A stretch of DNA of 6,474 nucleotides from JANLQX01 sp031406385 (lineage in GTDB: Bacteria; Actinomycetota; Acidimicrobiia; Acidimicrobiales; JANYDT01): assembly GCA_031406385.1 (NCBI GenBank), contig JANOHI010000125.1, forward strand, positions 1 to 6,474. The letters are read 5' to 3'. Numbering within the stretch: position 1 is the stretch's first letter; the number at the start of each line of letters is the position of its first letter. Below the pieces are notes generated by a model. It worked only from the letters and a program-made list of their open reading frames with translations. It was not told where the DNA came from and did no database searches. The translations under genes and the position numbers were made by a program. Below are positions 5,117 through 6,474 of the stretch, piece after piece.

Positions 5117-6463
5117 ATGAATACCTACCTCTCCGCGAACTTCGCGCCCGTCGACGCCGAGATCACGGCGACCGACCTTCCCGTCATCGGCGAACTCCCC
5201 AATGAGCTCAACGGCCGCTACCTCCGCAACGGTCCGAACGCGTTCGACGTCGTCGATCCCGACACCCACCACTGGTTCCTCGGCGACGGCATGGTGCACG
5301 GCATCCGCCTCTCCGAGGGTCGAGCCGCCTGGTACCGCAACCGCTACGTCGGATCGGATCGGGTCGCGGCGAAGTTCGGGCGTCTCATCAGCGGACCGAA
5401 CTGGTCAGGTGGCGATTTCGGAGCGAACACGAACGTCGGTGGGTTTGCCGGCCGCACGTGGGCCATGGTCGAGGGGGGCGGGTCCCCGGTCGAGCTGACC
5501 TACGAGCTGGACACGGTGGCCCGCAACGACTTCTTCGGGACACTGCCCGGGGCGTTCACCGCGCACCCGAAGGTCGACCCGACCACCGGCGAGATGCACG
5601 CCATGGTTTATGCGCCGGGGAAATGGTTCGACCACGTGCAATACGTCGTCGTCGGTACCGACGGTCGGGTTCGCCGCACGGTTGACATCCCGTGCGGCAT
5701 GACGATGATGCACGACATGTCGCTGACCGAGTCGTACGCGATCGCCTACGACTTCCCGGTGACCGTAGACCTGAACCTGGCGATGACCGGAACCCGTTTT
5801 CCGCTCCGATGGAACCCCGACTACGGCTCGCGGGTCGGGCTGCTCCCCCGCGAAGGCGATGCCGACGAGATCGTCTGGATCGACGTGCCGATCTGCTACT
5901 CGTTCCATCCGCTCAATGCCTACGACCGTCCCGACGGAAGCGTCGTGATCGACCTGTGTGTGTACGACCGGATGTTCGACCACGACGTCGTCGGTCCCTT
6001 CGGCGATTCCCTGTCGCGGCTCGAACGATGGGAGATCTCGCCCAGACTGCGAAAGTGTTCCGTGACCGTCATCGACGAGTCGCCCCAAGAGTTCCCGCGC
6101 CATGCCCACAAAGTTGGGACGACGGAGCACCGCTTCGGCTACACCGCAGAAATCGGCACGGATCGTCTCGGCAGCACGATCAAGCACGACTTGGTGAGCG
6201 GCAACCGGTCGACCTACAGCTACGGTCCGGGGCGCGGTGCCGGTGAGGCGGTGTTCGTGGCCCGCGAAGGCGCAACGGCTGAAGACGACGGATGGCTTAT
6301 GGCGTTCGCGCACGCACACGATGGCTCGTCGGCCAGCTTCGTGGTGCTCGACGCGCAGGACATCGAGCGCGGACCGATCGCGGAAGTGCCACTCCCCCAA
6401 CGAGTCCCCTACGGCTTTCACGGCAACTGGGTGAGTGACCGCTCCGTTCCGCCGACCCCGTAG
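5117..6463 (+). CDS. Carotenoid oxygenase (RPE65/CCD/lignostilbene dioxygenase) family protein
   Basis: A 448-residue iron(II) dioxygenase of the seven-bladed propeller family that cleaves an alkene C=C bond to two carbonyl products; known substrates include apocarotenoids, stilbenes and isoeugenol-type phenols. The four iron-binding histidines are visible: H150 (FTAHPK), H199 (MMHDMS), H264 (YSFHPLNAYD) and H435 (YGFHGNW). Likely second-shell glutamates are E119 (MVEGG), E325 (EFPR) and E377 (GEAVFV). The family N-terminal signature RYLRNGPNAF is at 34-43, followed by HHWFLGDGMVHG (51-62). The protein is complete though a little short for the family, ending soon after the last histidine. There is no signal peptide, so it is cytoplasmic. 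A strong AAGGAG supports the start. It is divergent from a TetR/WHG regulator, which probably represses it. Substrate class cannot be decided here; bacterial members near TetR genes often act on aromatic alkenes as well as apocarotenoids. Confidence 0.94.
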   Translation: MNTYLSANFAPVDAEITATDLPVIGELPNELNGRYLRNGPNAFDVVDPDTHHWFLGDGMVHGIRLSEGRAAWYRNRYVGSDRVAAKFGRLISGPNWSGGDFGANTNVGGFAGRTWAMVEGGGSPVELTYELDTVARNDFFGTLPGAFTAHPKVDPTTGEMHAMVYAPGKWFDHVQYVVVGTDGRVRRTVDIPCGMTMMHDMSLTESYAIAYDFPVTVDLNLAMTGTRFPLRWNPDYGSRVGLLPREGDADEIVWIDVPICYSFHPLNAYDRPDGSVVIDLCVYDRMFDHDVVGPFGDSLSRLERWEISPRLRKCSVTVIDESPQEFPRHAHKVGTTEHRFGYTAEIGTDRLGSTIKHDLVSGNRSTYSYGPGRGAGEAVFVAREGATAEDDGWLMAFAHAHDGSSASFVVLDAQDIERGPIAEVPLPQRVPYGFHGNWVSDRSVPPTP

Positions 6464-6474
6464 GTATCGACCTA

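Noticed and set aside
5405..6421. Long minus-strand ORF opposite the carotenoid-oxygenase-family gene
   Set aside because: Antisense shadow of a gene with all family motifs; no recognisable domain.

Overview
The window is GC-rich DNA with tightly packed genes, G/C-ending codons and Shine-Dalgarno-led starts. This and the gene content (Rieske oxygenases, a TetR/WHG regulator, a carotenoid-oxygenase-family enzyme) suggest a high-GC actinobacterium, possibly of the acidimicrobial type. The taxonomic guess is inference. I see no rRNA, tRNA, CRISPR array, transposase or phage gene.

Layout. At the left edge, the first 44 codons of a minus-strand gene run off the window; its N-terminus looks like a Rieske oxygenase alpha subunit. 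Across a 145-bp divergent spacer, a complete Rieske oxygenase alpha subunit (278-1528) faces the other way. It is followed closely by a serine hydrolase of the class C beta-lactamase/NylB fold (1551-2615). That hydrolase converges on a CbbX/SpoVK-type AAA+ ATPase (minus strand, 2612-3592), and the two stop codons interlock in one CTAG. Next comes a degraded PlsC-like acyltransferase (about 3753-4278), which lacks its catalytic HX4D block and carries a +1 frameshift. A 142-bp convergent spacer holds a striking imperfect inverted repeat flanked by a 6-bp direct repeat. Then a TetR/WHG repressor (minus, 4421-5053) is divergent from a carotenoid-oxygenase-family dioxygenase (5117-6463). Their 63-bp spacer contains two similar palindromic boxes, probably the TetR operator.

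How the genes may work together. The two Rieske enzymes, the hydrolase and the carotenoid-cleavage-type dioxygenase are what one expects of catabolic accessory DNA for aromatic, terpenoid or similar lipophilic compounds. No electron-transfer partner (ferredoxin or reductase) for the Rieske enzymes is present, so it must be encoded elsewhere. The TetR-dioxygenase pair looks like a self-contained inducible module. The AAA+ ATPase has no obvious client in the window. I found no clear previously undescribed system. The least explained parts are the small inverted-repeat element at 4319-4422, the broken acyltransferase, and the tandem operator at 5064-5097.
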